DNA of 64,000 bases from Pyrenopolyporus hunteri (Eukaryota; Ascomycota; Sordariomycetes; Xylariales; Hypoxylaceae), in assembly GCA_902806595.1 (NCBI GenBank), contig CADCXC010000038.1:4402001-4466000 (forward strand), read 5' to 3'. Made by a program: the position numbers and the translations under genes. The notes beneath the pieces were generated by a model, which was not told where the DNA came from, ran no database searches, and saw only the letters and a program-made list of their open reading frames with translations. Each line of letters starts with the position of its first letter. Position 1 is the first letter of the stretch. Positions 21,999 through 34,098 of the stretch are shown piece after piece.

Positions 21999-22013
21999 TG
22001 GTAAATCCAGTGA

Positions 22014-24430
22014 TCAGTGAACGAAAGAAAACGCCGAGTTATCGATGCCGTAAGCGCCAAGCTGGCCCATGAGGCCGCAGCCGCCGGCGGACGTGCCATC
22101 GTGCATGTTGCCGCTGCCAGCGAAGTGCTGCTGCGCCCAGTCCATGTCGTCGGGTGCGCCCCAGAGCATGCCGTCGAGGTCCCACAGGCCATGCTGGTCC
22201 AGCATGCCCATCATGCCGCCGAAGCCCTCGGGCTCGAGGCCGATCGGCGACATGTGGAGCTCCGAGGCGTCTCCGGCCAGGGGGTTCAGGACGCCGGCGG
22301 CGCCGGCGGCGTGGTCGGTGACGACCTGGAGGCGCTGCATGGGGCTCTGCTGCTGCTGGCGCAGGAGCGCGGGCTCGAGCTGGCGGGAGGCCTCGTACAT
22401 GCGCCAGACGACCTCGCGGGAGCGGCGGGCGGCGAGGGACCAGTCCTCCATGGCCTCGAGCAGCTCGAGGATGGTCTCGATCTGCTTCTGCCAGTCGGGC
22501 ACCCGCGGGCTGTCCCACTGCCAGAAGATGGACACGAGCGGGATCATGGCCGCCTGGTACAGGAACCAGACCGCGTTCCACCCGGACATCTGGTTGCGCG
22601 ACCACTCCCGCGAGATGTCCTCGATCGTCTGCTTCGCCAGGTCCCGGCACGCCTCGATCGCCGCGATGTCGTGCTCCGCCGCGTGCGACGCCCCGCTGCT
22701 GGCCAGGTTCAGGAGCACCGGCCGGTGCAGCAGCATCCGCAGGTTCTGGTACCGCCACTTCATGATGCAGCGCGCGATGTACAGCGGCTCGGCGCAGGGG
22801 TCGCTGGTGCGCAGCAGCCAGGGCAGGTTGCTGAACCAGTTGACCAGCTGGCCGTCGAGGTTGCAGCGGTCCTCGGCGCGCAGCAAGGGGGAGATGGCCA
22901 GCATGTCCTGGATGGAGGTGGCGATCTTGCAGAACTTGATGTTCTCGATCAAGGGTAGGATGCCTGCGTGCTGTGCCGAGTCCCGCGCGGAGCTGACACC
23001 CGTCTCGGGCGGGCGGATGTTGATGGCAGGGCCCCATCGGCCGAATGAGGGGCGGCCCATGGTTGTAGTAGCCCAGGTATCGAGGCAGAATAAGCTCCAC
23101 CAGGTACGCCTCCTCGTCTCGGCGGCGGCGATTTCTTTGCTCGACCCAGCAGGGCCGTGGGCTAGGCTTTCTCGGTGGAGGCCGAGTGCGCTGGCCATTC
23201 TGATAGCGGCGCCAACGACTGCGTTCGCCATGTTCGGTCGGTTGATGTAGTGTAGGTAGTATCCTCCTATTAATGCTAGAGCCTGGACGGTTTCGATATG
23301 GCTGCTGCCGAATGAGTCCATCGGGAGGTATTCCATGGCGCGGCTGTAGTAATTTAGGTGGTTGTAGTCGTCGGATTTGAGGGCGGCAATGCATCCCATG
23401 GCGAAGACCATGTTTAGAAGTGCGAGCCAGGGGGCATCGTATCTTTGTCCCTCGAGGTAGTCCGCTCGGAAAGAAGCTTCGTCTAGCATGGGAATAAATA
23501 CATGGACTCGCTTGAAGTATGCGTCGATTAGTGTTTGGCCTTTCCACGACCACGGTACCCGTTGTGGCTCTTTAGGATTCGTGACTTTTTGTCTCATGAT
23601 GGGGAGGTTGTGCGCCATTTCTACGCTGTTGAGTGGTGGTGTGAGGGAGCTTCGGAGACCAGGTTGGACTTTTAACATCACCATGAGGGCCGCCTTGATG
23701 GAAGAGGCACCTAGATATGATGCTTGACGGTCGACTGAAAGAGAGAGCGCGTTAACGTCGTCGGCTTCAACAGGAATGGGATCCCGTCCTCGGCGCTCCT
23801 CATCCCATTCGATATCTCGGGACGGTATTTGTTCTAAGCTGGAAAGGCCTTGGTCCGATCCGGACAGAGGGGAGGCCATGTCGCCAGGCATGGGAGAAGT
23901 ATGTAATGGTGGCGAGGGGAGTGCCGTGGTGGTATCGACTTGAGGCCGGTCGAGGAGATTTAGAAGTTCTTGACGGGGTAATGGAAGAAGGGACTGAACC
24001 TCATGGTTCGGGAAGAGACGCTTGAGAATCGAGCGGCATTCCTCTAGTGATTGTGATAATGCCTCTAACGTCTTCCTTGACGGGATCACTCTTTGGCGGT
24101 GCTTGTCATAGAAACATCGCTTTGGAGCTCGGCTAGAGAGACATTGGCCGCATGGTTGTTGGCCATCACATCGACTGAAGTCAGTGTTAGCAGTCTCGTT
24201 ATTCGTTCTCAGATACTGCACAAGACCTACATCTTCCTGCGCTTGCATTCAGCACATGCATGAGGCGTGGTGATACGCTTAGCTGTGCCGTTGCCGCTCG
24301 TCTTGGCGCTTTCCGTAGAGTCTGTAGACTGCTTCCTAGGTGTGACACCTTGGACTTATATAAAGTCAGAAACTTATGACTCCCTGATTCGGAGATAGTA
24401 GGGTGAGGGCTACTTACAGGTATGAAACAT
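22014..24430 (-). CDS. Zn2Cys6 fungal-specific transcription factor
   Basis: Exons (minus) 24430-24418, 24354-24231 and 24174-22014 give 765 residues, with phases closing exactly. The first exon codes only MFHT. The second intron (56 nt, branch GCTAAC) splits the DNA-binding domain; joining restores a perfect cluster C-x2-C-x6-C-x5-C-x2-C-x8-C (CAECKRRKIRCDG...). Next come a basic linker with a predicted dimerisation helix (TLEALSQSLEECRSILKRL) and the fungal-specific transcription factor middle homology region, with LIDAYFKRVHVFIPMLDE, GLHRES and RRRTWWSLFCLD(T)W about residues 270-470. The C-terminal tail is Gly/Met/Asp-rich and may activate. It is a nuclear, probably pathway-specific activator; no target cluster is adjacent, so the ligand or pathway cannot be named. 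The 3' half of the coding sequence is markedly GC-rich. Confidence 0.9.
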
Positions 24431-27400
24431 GCCACCTTGAGTGGGAATCGGTATACTCGGCGCCATATTGGCTCAGGTATGCCCTTGACTCTGTATATGT
24501 TGGTTGGGAGAGTCGGCGATGAGGGTTAGTATATAATCGATACGAAGCTAAGTGACGATGGATAAAGTTTCAAAATATATATCGATAATCCGGGGGATGT
24601 GGGGAGCCGTCTTGGACCCAGGACCGACAACACGGGAGACAATGAAGATTTATATAAGATATTGCCTTGCAACCTATTTTGGCGGGGAGGCGTGGAGAAT
24701 CTGGAGATGAAGGGTTGGCAAATAGATTGTGTGGAGTAAAGCAACCTTGTTCATGGCTCCAAGTTGCTAGTTTGATCAGGAACCGAGAGGCTATAGCACA
24801 TCGGGTATGCCTCCACACCTCCATACCTCCCATAGAATACGTCCTATAAGATGTGACATGTCGAGCGGGCTGGACTTGCAGACTAAGTTAAGGTAGACAA
24901 GGTGGACAGGGTAGGCAAGGTAGGCAAGGGACGTGCCCTCGTACCAGAATGGGCCAAGGTATGGACAGGTAGGGAAACGCGCATCTGGAGATCAATGCCG
25001 CGCCGTCGAGCAGTGATTAACACGTTTGCCACAAGAAACAGAAGTACGTGATACCTGATTGGCATATCCCTCTGAGGTATCTATGCTAGATCTAGGATAG
25101 ACAGGGGGTAGACGTATGATATCTTGCCATGCTAGGGTCTGGTATAATCCAGTATACTATATAGCATGATTTACTTGAGTTAGTAGCATGTAGCTTTCAC
25201 TAAAGACCATCATGCTCTTTGTCATCGGTGGTGAGTAGAGTTGCGTTAGCGGGAAAATATGCCTGAACCAATAGAACGTGGATTACGAGAGCGATGCTAA
25301 TGTTTCAGCCCATAGACAGCTGGCCGTCCATACCGGGACCAGGCTACAGATGCCGTTCGGCAAGTTGAGATCTAATCCGAAACCCATGTGAGCGACAAGT
25401 GACGTGCAGGCATTAGAAAGCATTCTAAGGGCGTGAAATAGCCTCCCGCTCGAAGGGAGTGGGAACTGGGGTGATGGCTTTATGCATGATGGGAAACTTC
25501 AAATAAGATTTTGGACGGGTCTCCCATGGCGCTGCCCCAGGATATTTGACGTTTTGGCGTGTATTTGGCGTCTGGTTTGGTTCGCGTGGAGTTCCTGGCC
25601 TATGAAATCTCCGAGCCTGACACCTTTGACGGCGACTGGGTTAGATTTAGGGAAGGCTAGGTAGCTTTGATTTTCACTGGCTGGAGAGGACTCCCCCATG
25701 AACATCCCCCCTCGGATCCCTGCTACTGAACCACGGGGCCCTATCGAGGGGCGGCCCCGCGATCACTGCCTCTTCTCTCACGATTCCGAACAGGATTAAC
25801 GGCTAGAACTCGTAAGTAACCGTAAAAGGGTTACAACGAAAGATTGTGAGCCGGCCTGCGAGATCTGTTAGCACGTCCCAGACCCCCTACCCTTCGATAC
25901 CATGGATACTTGGGTACATAATTGGCACTCTTCAGGTTTTCAGGCCAGGGGAGATGCGTGGCAGGGATCGTCGGCCTTTTTAGCTACATTGCAAAAAAGG
26001 CTTGACCGGCTAGCGAGCCGTGCAAACGAACAAGGGGTGGAAGAGGTCTAGGTACTGGCCCAGTTCCGCATAGCAGACGAAGGGTGTGAATTCTGGGAAC
26101 TTACATACACGGGCCGGGACTATAATCAAGGAGAAGCCGCGCAGTCCACTCATGACCTCGACTTAATATACAGAGCGTAGCAAGCGCCGACTTAGTGTCT
26201 CAACGCCAGGCACCTGTATGCGTGCACCTCATAACGAAGCCCACTATTTGTACCGTGAGTGAGTAGAGTACGTACGAAGCGACATTACGTGCACAATCGC
26301 CTAGCTGCGAACCGCTCTCGATTATGTATCCCAAGTCTTGGAATGATAAGTAAACGACTTCTCTTCGGCCGGGAGATTTTGCGTCTTTAGTAGCCTTAAT
26401 TACCGCACCATACCGTATGCGATCTATACGCGGATTACGTTAGCTGTCGTCTCTCGACGCCCCTATGGTGGGATCAGATCAGGGGCGGAAAAGCCGATAC
26501 ATAAAAACTCCGCGATGCCGGAGCGGAGAATCGAAGCTGACATGAGATTGGCTGGCTGCCTCGAGGCACACTCTGCTAACGTAAGGTACCTAGGTATGTA
26601 GAGGGAGGTTGAAGAATTATTAGTCTCGGGAGAGCGGTACGGAGTTACGATTCGTCACGTCTTGGCGGACATCCTGGAGTATGCATATCACGATCCTTGT
26701 TTTTTTCAAGAGAAACACCCATCGTGAAGTTGACCGGTCTTTCACGATCCCCTCAGCTTCGTCTGTTAAGCTGCTGCCGCCGTCCTAATCCAGTTCCCTT
26801 CACTCTATAACAGAGCTTGGGGAGATCCGGACATTATCGTCCCATTCACGCACCACCCCCCTATCGAGATCTTCGCTTCATATCCGGGCCAGCCCGATTC
26901 AAATGAGGAAATGAAGTGCAATGAGCTGCGATCGATGATAGCTTGACCGGATGTCTTCGAGAATGCCTCTCAGGTCCCGCCAATGAGCCAGCAGAGGTCC
27001 GCGCAAGCTAGCTTTGCTCAAGTCCCGGGACCCTGCACGATGGTCTCCGGATCGCCCACGACGATGTTCCCCTCCCAGTTTCTGGGTGTCCTATTCAGGT
27101 TCAGTTCCTGGCATGGAGAGCAACGCCAAGCTCGTCGATTTTTACCCCACACTCTCGTCGGTTGGCTACCTGCACCTCTTTTCATCGTCGTACAGCAGGA
27201 GTGTGGAGTGCAGTGGACTCGAAAGCGACACCTGACTTTGACGGTTATATTGAAACGCCACTCGCTTAAGCACTTAGTCGACATATTGAGATAGTCCAAG
27301 ATAGGTATCCAGTGATGCAAGTAGTGAGGCAAACCCGAGTGAAAGCGAGAGGGCTCTTATTACTAGAACTCTTGGCGCAGACTGTCATGGCGAGACTCTG

Positions 27401-29349
27401 TCTCCTTAGAGGCCACGACATATTAATCTCGTCTATTCTTATCTCCACATTCCCGTACTTGGATGCTGCCTGGGACTGGCTCGTAACCCGACGAGGTTAG
27501 CCTACGTATGAGTTAAAGAAGAAGAACCCAGCATAGAAACGTATGTTGTTGATGCGGTCTCGCCCAGCTGGGCCGGTGGCCTTTATTTTATTTATATGTG
27601 CATATCATACAGGGGAAGAATTTTCGCGCGCGTATAAGGGCGGCAACACCGGCGGAGCAGGATACGATGTACGTAATCGGAGTGAGCGAACAGCAGTGGA
27701 GTTCGTCGGTCTGCTCACGAGTATTGCAGTGGGTAGACACGGCTCTACACCGCGATACCTACCACGATGCTCTAAACGTTGGTGTGAACTCCTCTGTGAA
27801 GTCTCAACACTCATGATGAGATTTGACTGTTGGGGTCAAAAATCGCGCTCCGTGAGTGGCCAAGAGTGAATCAGGTTGGGCGCGAGTAACATATGCGGAT
27901 ATTAAGTGAGAGGAGACTATTTAGATAAATCCACGTGCCCAACCGTCCAAATCGAGCCGGCGAGTTCTGTTTCGCAGAATAGATAGGGTGTATTGGGCCA
28001 AATCAAGCTATGCATAATTCACGCGAGGCCATGCTGGTGTGGCCAAGGTCGTTAATAGGATAGGTAACCGAGCGTTTCGCTAACGATGCAGAAATATCGA
28101 GGGTCCAATCAGAACACGAATAAGTCTCGGCCTCATTGGCCTGTAAATTAAATTTCGCCGTCCATTTATATTTCGTGGAGTGGCAGTTTAAGTGTCTGGG
28201 AAAGCGTTGCGCCTCAACCTGCCCATCAACTCCTTTTCGTCTCTGAAAAGGCACTGTAGCGTTCTTAGTGTCCTTCCTCGAAGATTCTCGACCTCTCTAG
28301 AGCTGGGCGGTACGACATAGCATAGATTATGGCAGCTTGGGACTCGTACACTTATAAAGGGCGATCACCACCTGACCTGGCCCTTTTAATATGTTGCGTG
28401 ATAACCCCCCATAGCTAGATGGTCTTTTTGACCGAGAGGCCCCATCTCCAATCAAAAAAGATAACTAATGGGCCTATCAAAAGTCTCGTAGCAAGGACCG
28501 GATTATGAAAGAACAACGTAAAGCATTGGGATGTCTCCCCTCCTTTACGCTTTCTTCGTGTTTGACATACGCTTAACAGGCCTCGGCTTACGTGTCCGGC
28601 TCGAGACCACTTCGACTAGCGTGCTAACAGAGGTTTACCTCTTCTGAAGTATTCGTCGGTTCTATAACGAGACCAACATCCCGGGCGACGCTGCATATGA
28701 TTGCTAGGATTGAATTACGATATTCTACCAAAAAAAGCAGCGTCGTACTCAAGGAAGGGATAATAGGGATATTATGGGCGAGTTCCGGTAGAGCGAAGCG
28801 CTGGCGTTTCATAGCGTTCCCGTACCTGAAAGTTACGTCCACTTGGATCTGATCCAGAGGAATCTTTGGCTGGGTAGTTGCATTGGATAGTGGATGTACG
28901 CGTTCCATCAATTTTGTGGGCAATATTAAGCATGTGGCAGCCACCTGCTCACTTCGACCATTCATCGACGAGAACACTACGCACAAATGAGTGGTCCCGA
29001 TTCAACGTAACTAATGCTGACTTCATCCGACTGGGTAGACGTCTTTAGCGATGATGAGTAAAACTCTAGCCATTTATTGATAGCCTAGGAAATAGCTAGG
29101 ACTGGTAGGCGCAGCTCGTCGTGCGTTGTGGTCGACGTTACCGCTGAGGGTCCGCGGTCCGACACGGTGTCCCCGCCCTCTCTAGCCAGGAGGAAGGATG
29201 GTGTGAACATGTAGCATCGTCAGGTCCGCCAAGCTTCCAGGCTCTTCACAATTCTCCACAGGTTCTCCAACTTCCCCATGGATGACCCGGATCTGCCTAT
29301 GGGAATATCCTCTGCTAGCTGGCTGCCACTTTTCCGGGGGGTCCACGTA
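24431..29349. other. 4.9 kb gene-free stretch
   Basis: No supportable gene. Frames at 25482-25664, 26983-27294 and 28624-28986 are 60-120 codons, lack domains, and cannot be joined to neighbours by plausible introns. The left edge holds the regulator's promoter; a 9-bp minisatellite lies at 24890-24925. An ACCTAGGT palindrome lies near 26588. Confidence 0.45.
24890..24925. repeat. 9-bp minisatellite, four units
   Basis: Four imperfect 9-bp units in a row: AAGGTAGAC, AAGGTGGAC, AGGGTAGGC, AAGGTAGGC. The array is short and diverged and lies 460 bases upstream of the regulator's start codon. Confidence 0.75.
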
Positions 29350-31200
29350 CTATAGCCGAAGTACCTGGCACCGGCTGCTGATGCCGTCGAATATGCAGGT
29401 ATTGTCGATTGGGATGTACTGCTTCGTGATAATTTTTATAATTTCCTGCGCAACCATTCCGCCAGTAAGCGCGGAGATATTGTGAAGCTCGCCGCCACCA
29501 GCCCGAGCTACTTCTTGGGCGGCTTGCAGCGCCCGCTCATTTCCGGCCGCCCTTGGTATAATATTAGTAACAGAACTCATTATTTCGTCGGCTGTAGACG
29601 CAATAGTATGGCTAGTCGCCACAAGAGCAAGGTAGATGAAGAGGTTCGACATGGGCAGGGTGAATGTGCCGCCTGTCTCGATCTTCATAGCCTCGGCCGC
29701 CTCGTCGTTAGCCACCTCAGCTTCTGTCAAAAGGGGTCAGTCCAGTTTTCCTTTTTTTTCAAGGAGCCATGGCAGGGCTTGTTACTAACCAAATAACGCA
29801 TCGAGATCTGTCTTGGTTGGTGTTGCATTGATAAGCTTCACGAATCGAGCATTTTTGCAGAACAGGTCTACCGCGGCGGGATCAACGTCTTCGCCACCTG
29901 GCATGGCCCTAGCGATTTCCAGCACCTCCTGTGCGTCTTTCCGAGCTTTCGCCTTGTATATGCTCTGCAGTTTGACATAGACCGTAGACTGGGCCTTCAT
30001 ATCGGGTAAGGCCCCGGGCAGGGGGAGGCAACCATGCTTGCGGTAGAATGCCTCAATGGCTTTTGCGATGACCCAGAAGGTCGACCGGCGCTCAATCTAT
30101 TGGCGTTAGCCTGGAATGTTCCTTATACATACCATGTGACCGTACCTCATCTGAGACTTCGTGATTGAACAGTTCCTGTACTCCGGGTTCTAACTCGGCA
30201 GCTTTGATATTCTTGTTGATGGCGACTGCAGCTTCCTGGAAGTTCTCCTCCCCACCCTCCGGGTTATTGGTCCTCGCCTTACTCAGAACAAATTTGCTAA
30301 ATGCCGTTTTGTCACTGTAGCTGATAGGATTCTGGCCGTCGTGCGACCGTCTCCATTCCTCAAGGTAGTGGAGCAATATGACGACATATGGCAAGTGCCC
30401 GTGTTCGTGATCGTCTAGATCGTCAATATTCTTCGTCATGTCTCGCGAGAATTCAACGAGTTCAGGCCATGGATTCAGGAGGCGAAGATCTGTTGTTTTT
30501 TCAACCTCGGGGTGAGTATCAACTATCGGGAACGTTCCTGGTAGGTTGATGCGAAAGTAAGAATAAAAGCCGGCTGAGTGAATTGATACGAGCGGGGTCT
30601 TATGTCGACTACCATAAGATTCGATAATTGATAGGAGTTCTTTTTTGATAGGATGGGTGTACATGATGAGAGTGAAGGTAGGCGAGCCCTCCAGGACGCT
30701 GGTTAGGTCCAGAGTACCCTACGATATCGCATTAGCATGCTACCAACGCGAAGTCTACCTTGGATACACCTTGCACCCACCTCTGTCTTTGGGAACCATT
30801 CCCCTTGAACCTCCGGGTTCAGTTCCTGAAGGAGTTTGGCGCAACATTCTGACCTGAGCTTTCCTAGGCAGCTCTCATCGAGAAAGAAGTTGACGCCCAA
30901 ATCAGGCTCACTCACGATCGCATCATCTGCTATTGTGAACTTTCCAATTCCTATTCATACGTGTCAGCCTATGATCGGCAGGGTGGGTTGATAGGGCCGT
31001 ATATAACCTGGTAGCACGAGATTCTTCAGCGTCTCCACGCCCACGGTACCAGCACCAGAGTTGACCAGAAGAATGTTGGCTGACTCGAGAGCTGCCTGGC
31101 CGCTAGCAGCCCATAGCCTAAGCTGCCTGTCATACTTCTTCTCCTTCTCCGATGGCCCGTGGAAAATCGGCGGCGTCTGGCTCATCACGATCTCAGTCAT
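29350..31200 (-). CDS. ula1: NEDD8-activating enzyme E1 regulatory subunit (APP-BP1/Ula1)
   Basis: Five exons (minus): 31200-31008, 30950-30781, 30718-30146, 30096-29790, 29723-29350, with introns of 57, 62, 49, 66 nt, encoding 538 residues, the usual APP-BP1 length. The N terminus shows YDRQLRLWAASGQ (23-35) and a Rossmann strand followed by ETLKNLVLPGIGKFTIAD, both hallmarks of the subunit. It lacks the catalytic Cys domain of UBA3, as expected. The middle has LLQELNPEVQG and THPIKKELL; the C terminus has ELHNISALTGGMVAQEIIKIIT, the family's conserved helix. The protein pairs with Uba3 to adenylate NEDD8/Rub1, feeding cullin neddylation in cytosol and nucleus. All phases close. The start at 31200 is the first ATG of the frame; MSQTPP six codons later is a possible alternative. 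Confidence 0.92.
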
Positions 31201-34098
31201 CCTCGCCGATATCCCCGGGGGGAGGATGGGAGAACCCGCCGATCTGAGAAGTCGTTACCCAACCAAGTGCACTGGTCAATAGACCAAACGGCGTTATAGG
31301 GGCTTCTGTCGGTGAGTGTATCCTCCTTAGTAGGCTGCAGTCGAAGTAAGATTTTCCCGATATTATTAATGCCTTTCTCTTTGGTATTTGCTCAGCAAAA
31401 CAAACGGTGACTCGGCGATGCTTCGACTGGAAAGTGAGTGGAAGTAAGTGGCTTGGTGGGGGGTTCAGCCGCACGACTGCCAACCACGTATGTCAGCCGT
31501 TGTCAAGTGAACGTCTTGTGGTCCAATTAAAACCAACACGAGCAAAACGTACCAGGTACGTACCTGGCTGGGTACCTAGGCAGACTGTAATTTTAGTAAA
31601 TATTATTGCGGTATGAACTTGCTTTTTTTAATCCCTTTTCCCTTTATGTGAAAGACGCGATGCTTTTTTAACATTATACATAAGACATCGACATCTATCA
31701 AGTGTTTCCTATAAGACCGGATATGGCGTATTTCGATGCCCGTCTTGGAGAGTCTAGGGACTTACCTAGGTAGGTACCTTGTATTGTCCTGTCCATTAGT
31801 TGTACTGGGTACCTACCTCCTTACTCAACCCTCGTATAATGACAGACAGGATGGCACATCCAAAAGGAAAGTGCGACACACTGTATGAGGGGTATAATTT
31901 CGCTTCACTTTGAAAGCTTTGTACTGAAAACCTACAACAATAGAACAAACACACTTACTCCCACATGAAGTTCCATGACACCACTTGCGTAGACGGCTTA
32001 GCACAAACGACATGTATCTATCCACCAGGCCGTATACAGGTACCTGAGATCAACTCTCACCCACCTATGCAGGAGAAAAGCAAATCCGGGCAGTTAGACG
32101 GCCGATTTAGGACTACTTGGTCAACAAATGAATCATAGGAACACATTCGGAATGCCCATCTATATAAGGTAGGTAGCAATCACATGAGAGGAAAACAAGA
32201 CATCGCTAATGAACTCTCAAATTACCAGCATGAGTATGTCTTCCGATCGTGGTAGCCTAATAGATCTGTGAATCCTGAGATAACCACAAGATCGTATGTA
32301 GGTAGTACCTGGGTAGCTGGTAACACAGGATCGACAGCGCTAATAGAAATCGAATCTGGAGTTACCTACTTAAAATAGGGCTCTGTGTACAGCAGTGTTC
32401 AGAAAAGAGAATCGCTTACGGGACCGAAATTTAGAGGATAGGAGTGGCAGATAGATATCGCTTGGAGGGAGTACCTAATAGCGGCCGCAACGAAGGCCAT
32501 CAAAGACCTACTCTTCCCATGATGTCGGGCAAGGGACTCAAAGGGTCGGGCCTACGATTTTAAACACACGTTGAGAGAGAATAGGCCAGAGTTGGCGAAT
32601 CTTTCGTGATTAGACCTACATATACTATAAATCGGCGTGCTAGGAGAGAAATCCCTAGAACAACGCGCCCGGCTCCGTTAGAAAGCTACCTATGTAAGGG
32701 TATAAGCGAGAGATTTCTATAGGTTGAGCCCAAGCGCTATTGACTACTTCCGTGAGGGCTGACGGCCGTAAGGACGCCTTCGCTAAGCGACGGAAGCGAA
32801 GAAGAACGGTATTCTTTGGAGTAAGGAAGCCCGAAACTTCGAGCCGGCTTCTGTATGGATCTATGGGTACCGTTTTCCGGGCAGCTGAGTCCGGGGAGAC
32901 GTACCACCCTCTAGATTCACACCGCCCAGCGTACCTTTCTAGAGAGGTAGTAGGAAGGATGCTACCCTTCTTTAAGGGCGGCATTGCTTTTCAGGGTATC
33001 CAACTAAGTATACAAAGGTGATTGTAGAGATATATGTGACTTTCATATGAAATGCGGAGAAGGAGTGGGCTTGAAATATATTTTCTTTAACATCTATTCT
33101 AGTTTGGGACTAGAAAGTGATAATGATCCAGATACCCATATTGGAGACAGGTACGTCCGGCACTACGGGGCCTCTACAGTCGAGTCAAATAGGTGAAACC
33201 GTCATAATGAATAACTTAGAGTATTCATAGAAAATATTCTATGTTGTTACACTTATAGTTGACATGACTGACTGGAACGACGTCGAAATGCTGTGTGAGC
33301 TTGGCTCAAATCTCGAACACTGAGATCTTGGAAGGCGACGATGGTTGTTCTGAATCACGCTTGTGCGAGAACGGTGAGTGATTTTTAAGCCACCTTATCG
33401 CCGACGGTGTTGGCGGCTGCCCGTGCAACTCTCTATGGGAATGGTGAGCGTTTGGGAGAAACCAACAATGGTCTATCTATAGGTATATATTAATCTACGA
33501 CCTTCTCAAAGGCGTAGGCAATCCATGGATTTGCCAAGGCCAGTTACAGAGTATATACGCGCTTATTTTTTGAAGGGTTGGATATAGTTGATACACCTTG
33601 GCGGCTTCGACAAACAGCAGCGATGCGGATACGGCCGTGAGAAGTATCTAAGGAGTACGATGCTACCAACAGACTGGAACTGGTTACCCCGGGTTATCTC
33701 GAAATGGGATCAGTGGGGGCAAGAGTCGCACGCTGCCGCAGACAAACGTGATCTACATTACCGAGCTTCTGTGGGAAACTCGATCCCGACAGACGGGTAA
33801 ACAGCTTCATGGAAAATGGCCGGGATCGTGATAGGGGACCTTGTTGGGCTCTTCCCGTCGTTTGGCCTTTGCATCATTGGGTGCTTTTGCCCCCTTACTC
33901 GAGATACGCAGCATATAGCCTTTTGGCGACGTGAGCACCCTTAGTAACGACATACAAGAGTGATACATGTGTATCTCGGCGTGGGTGGGGATCGTGGCAC
34001 GATCTACCTCGAGTTGGGTGATCCTTGACTCAAATCTGTACATAAAAGAGCAGTCGTTTTCCGATCGAGTAAGTGATATTCCACCACCTATCATACGC
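31201..34098. other. 2.9 kb gene-free stretch
   Basis: This lies between the divergent APP-BP1 (-) and MFS (+) genes. Overlapping frames of about 100 codons at 32655-33021 on both strands have no domain. CCTAGG/GGTACC palindromes cluster near 31545-31580 and 31764-31815. Nothing else is supported. The MFS frame is open to 33967 but its start is placed at 34099. Confidence 0.45.

Larger units (their letters stand above)
15934..22013. other. 6 kb gene-free stretch
   Basis: No gene can be supported in these six kilobases. The longest frame, 180 codons at 17300-17842 (+), has overlapping frames on both strands and no domain; the DNA there is locally GC-richer. The stretch contains an interstitial telomere-like array at 16890-16920, repeated TAGGTA/TATGTA-type simple sequence near 21040-21065 and 21320-21375, and GTA/AGT trinucleotide runs near 21868-21998. 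A degraded repeat island is possible. Confidence 0.45.

Noticed and set aside
22017..23553. Several long frames (300-500 codons) on both strands across the GC-rich part of the regulator gene.
   Set aside because: They are shadow frames of the GC-rich coding sequence; the minus-strand frame ending at 22014 carries the fungal transcription factor domain.
26983..27332. Overlapping frames of about 70-105 codons near 27 kb, considered as a pseudogene.
   Set aside because: I could not align any of them to a known family or to another part of the window.
28624..28986. 120-codon minus-strand frame.
   Set aside because: No domain or splice continuation; amino-acid pattern not protein-like.
32655..33021. 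Opposed frames of about 90-110 codons on both strands.
   Set aside because: Neither has a recognisable motif and they shadow each other.
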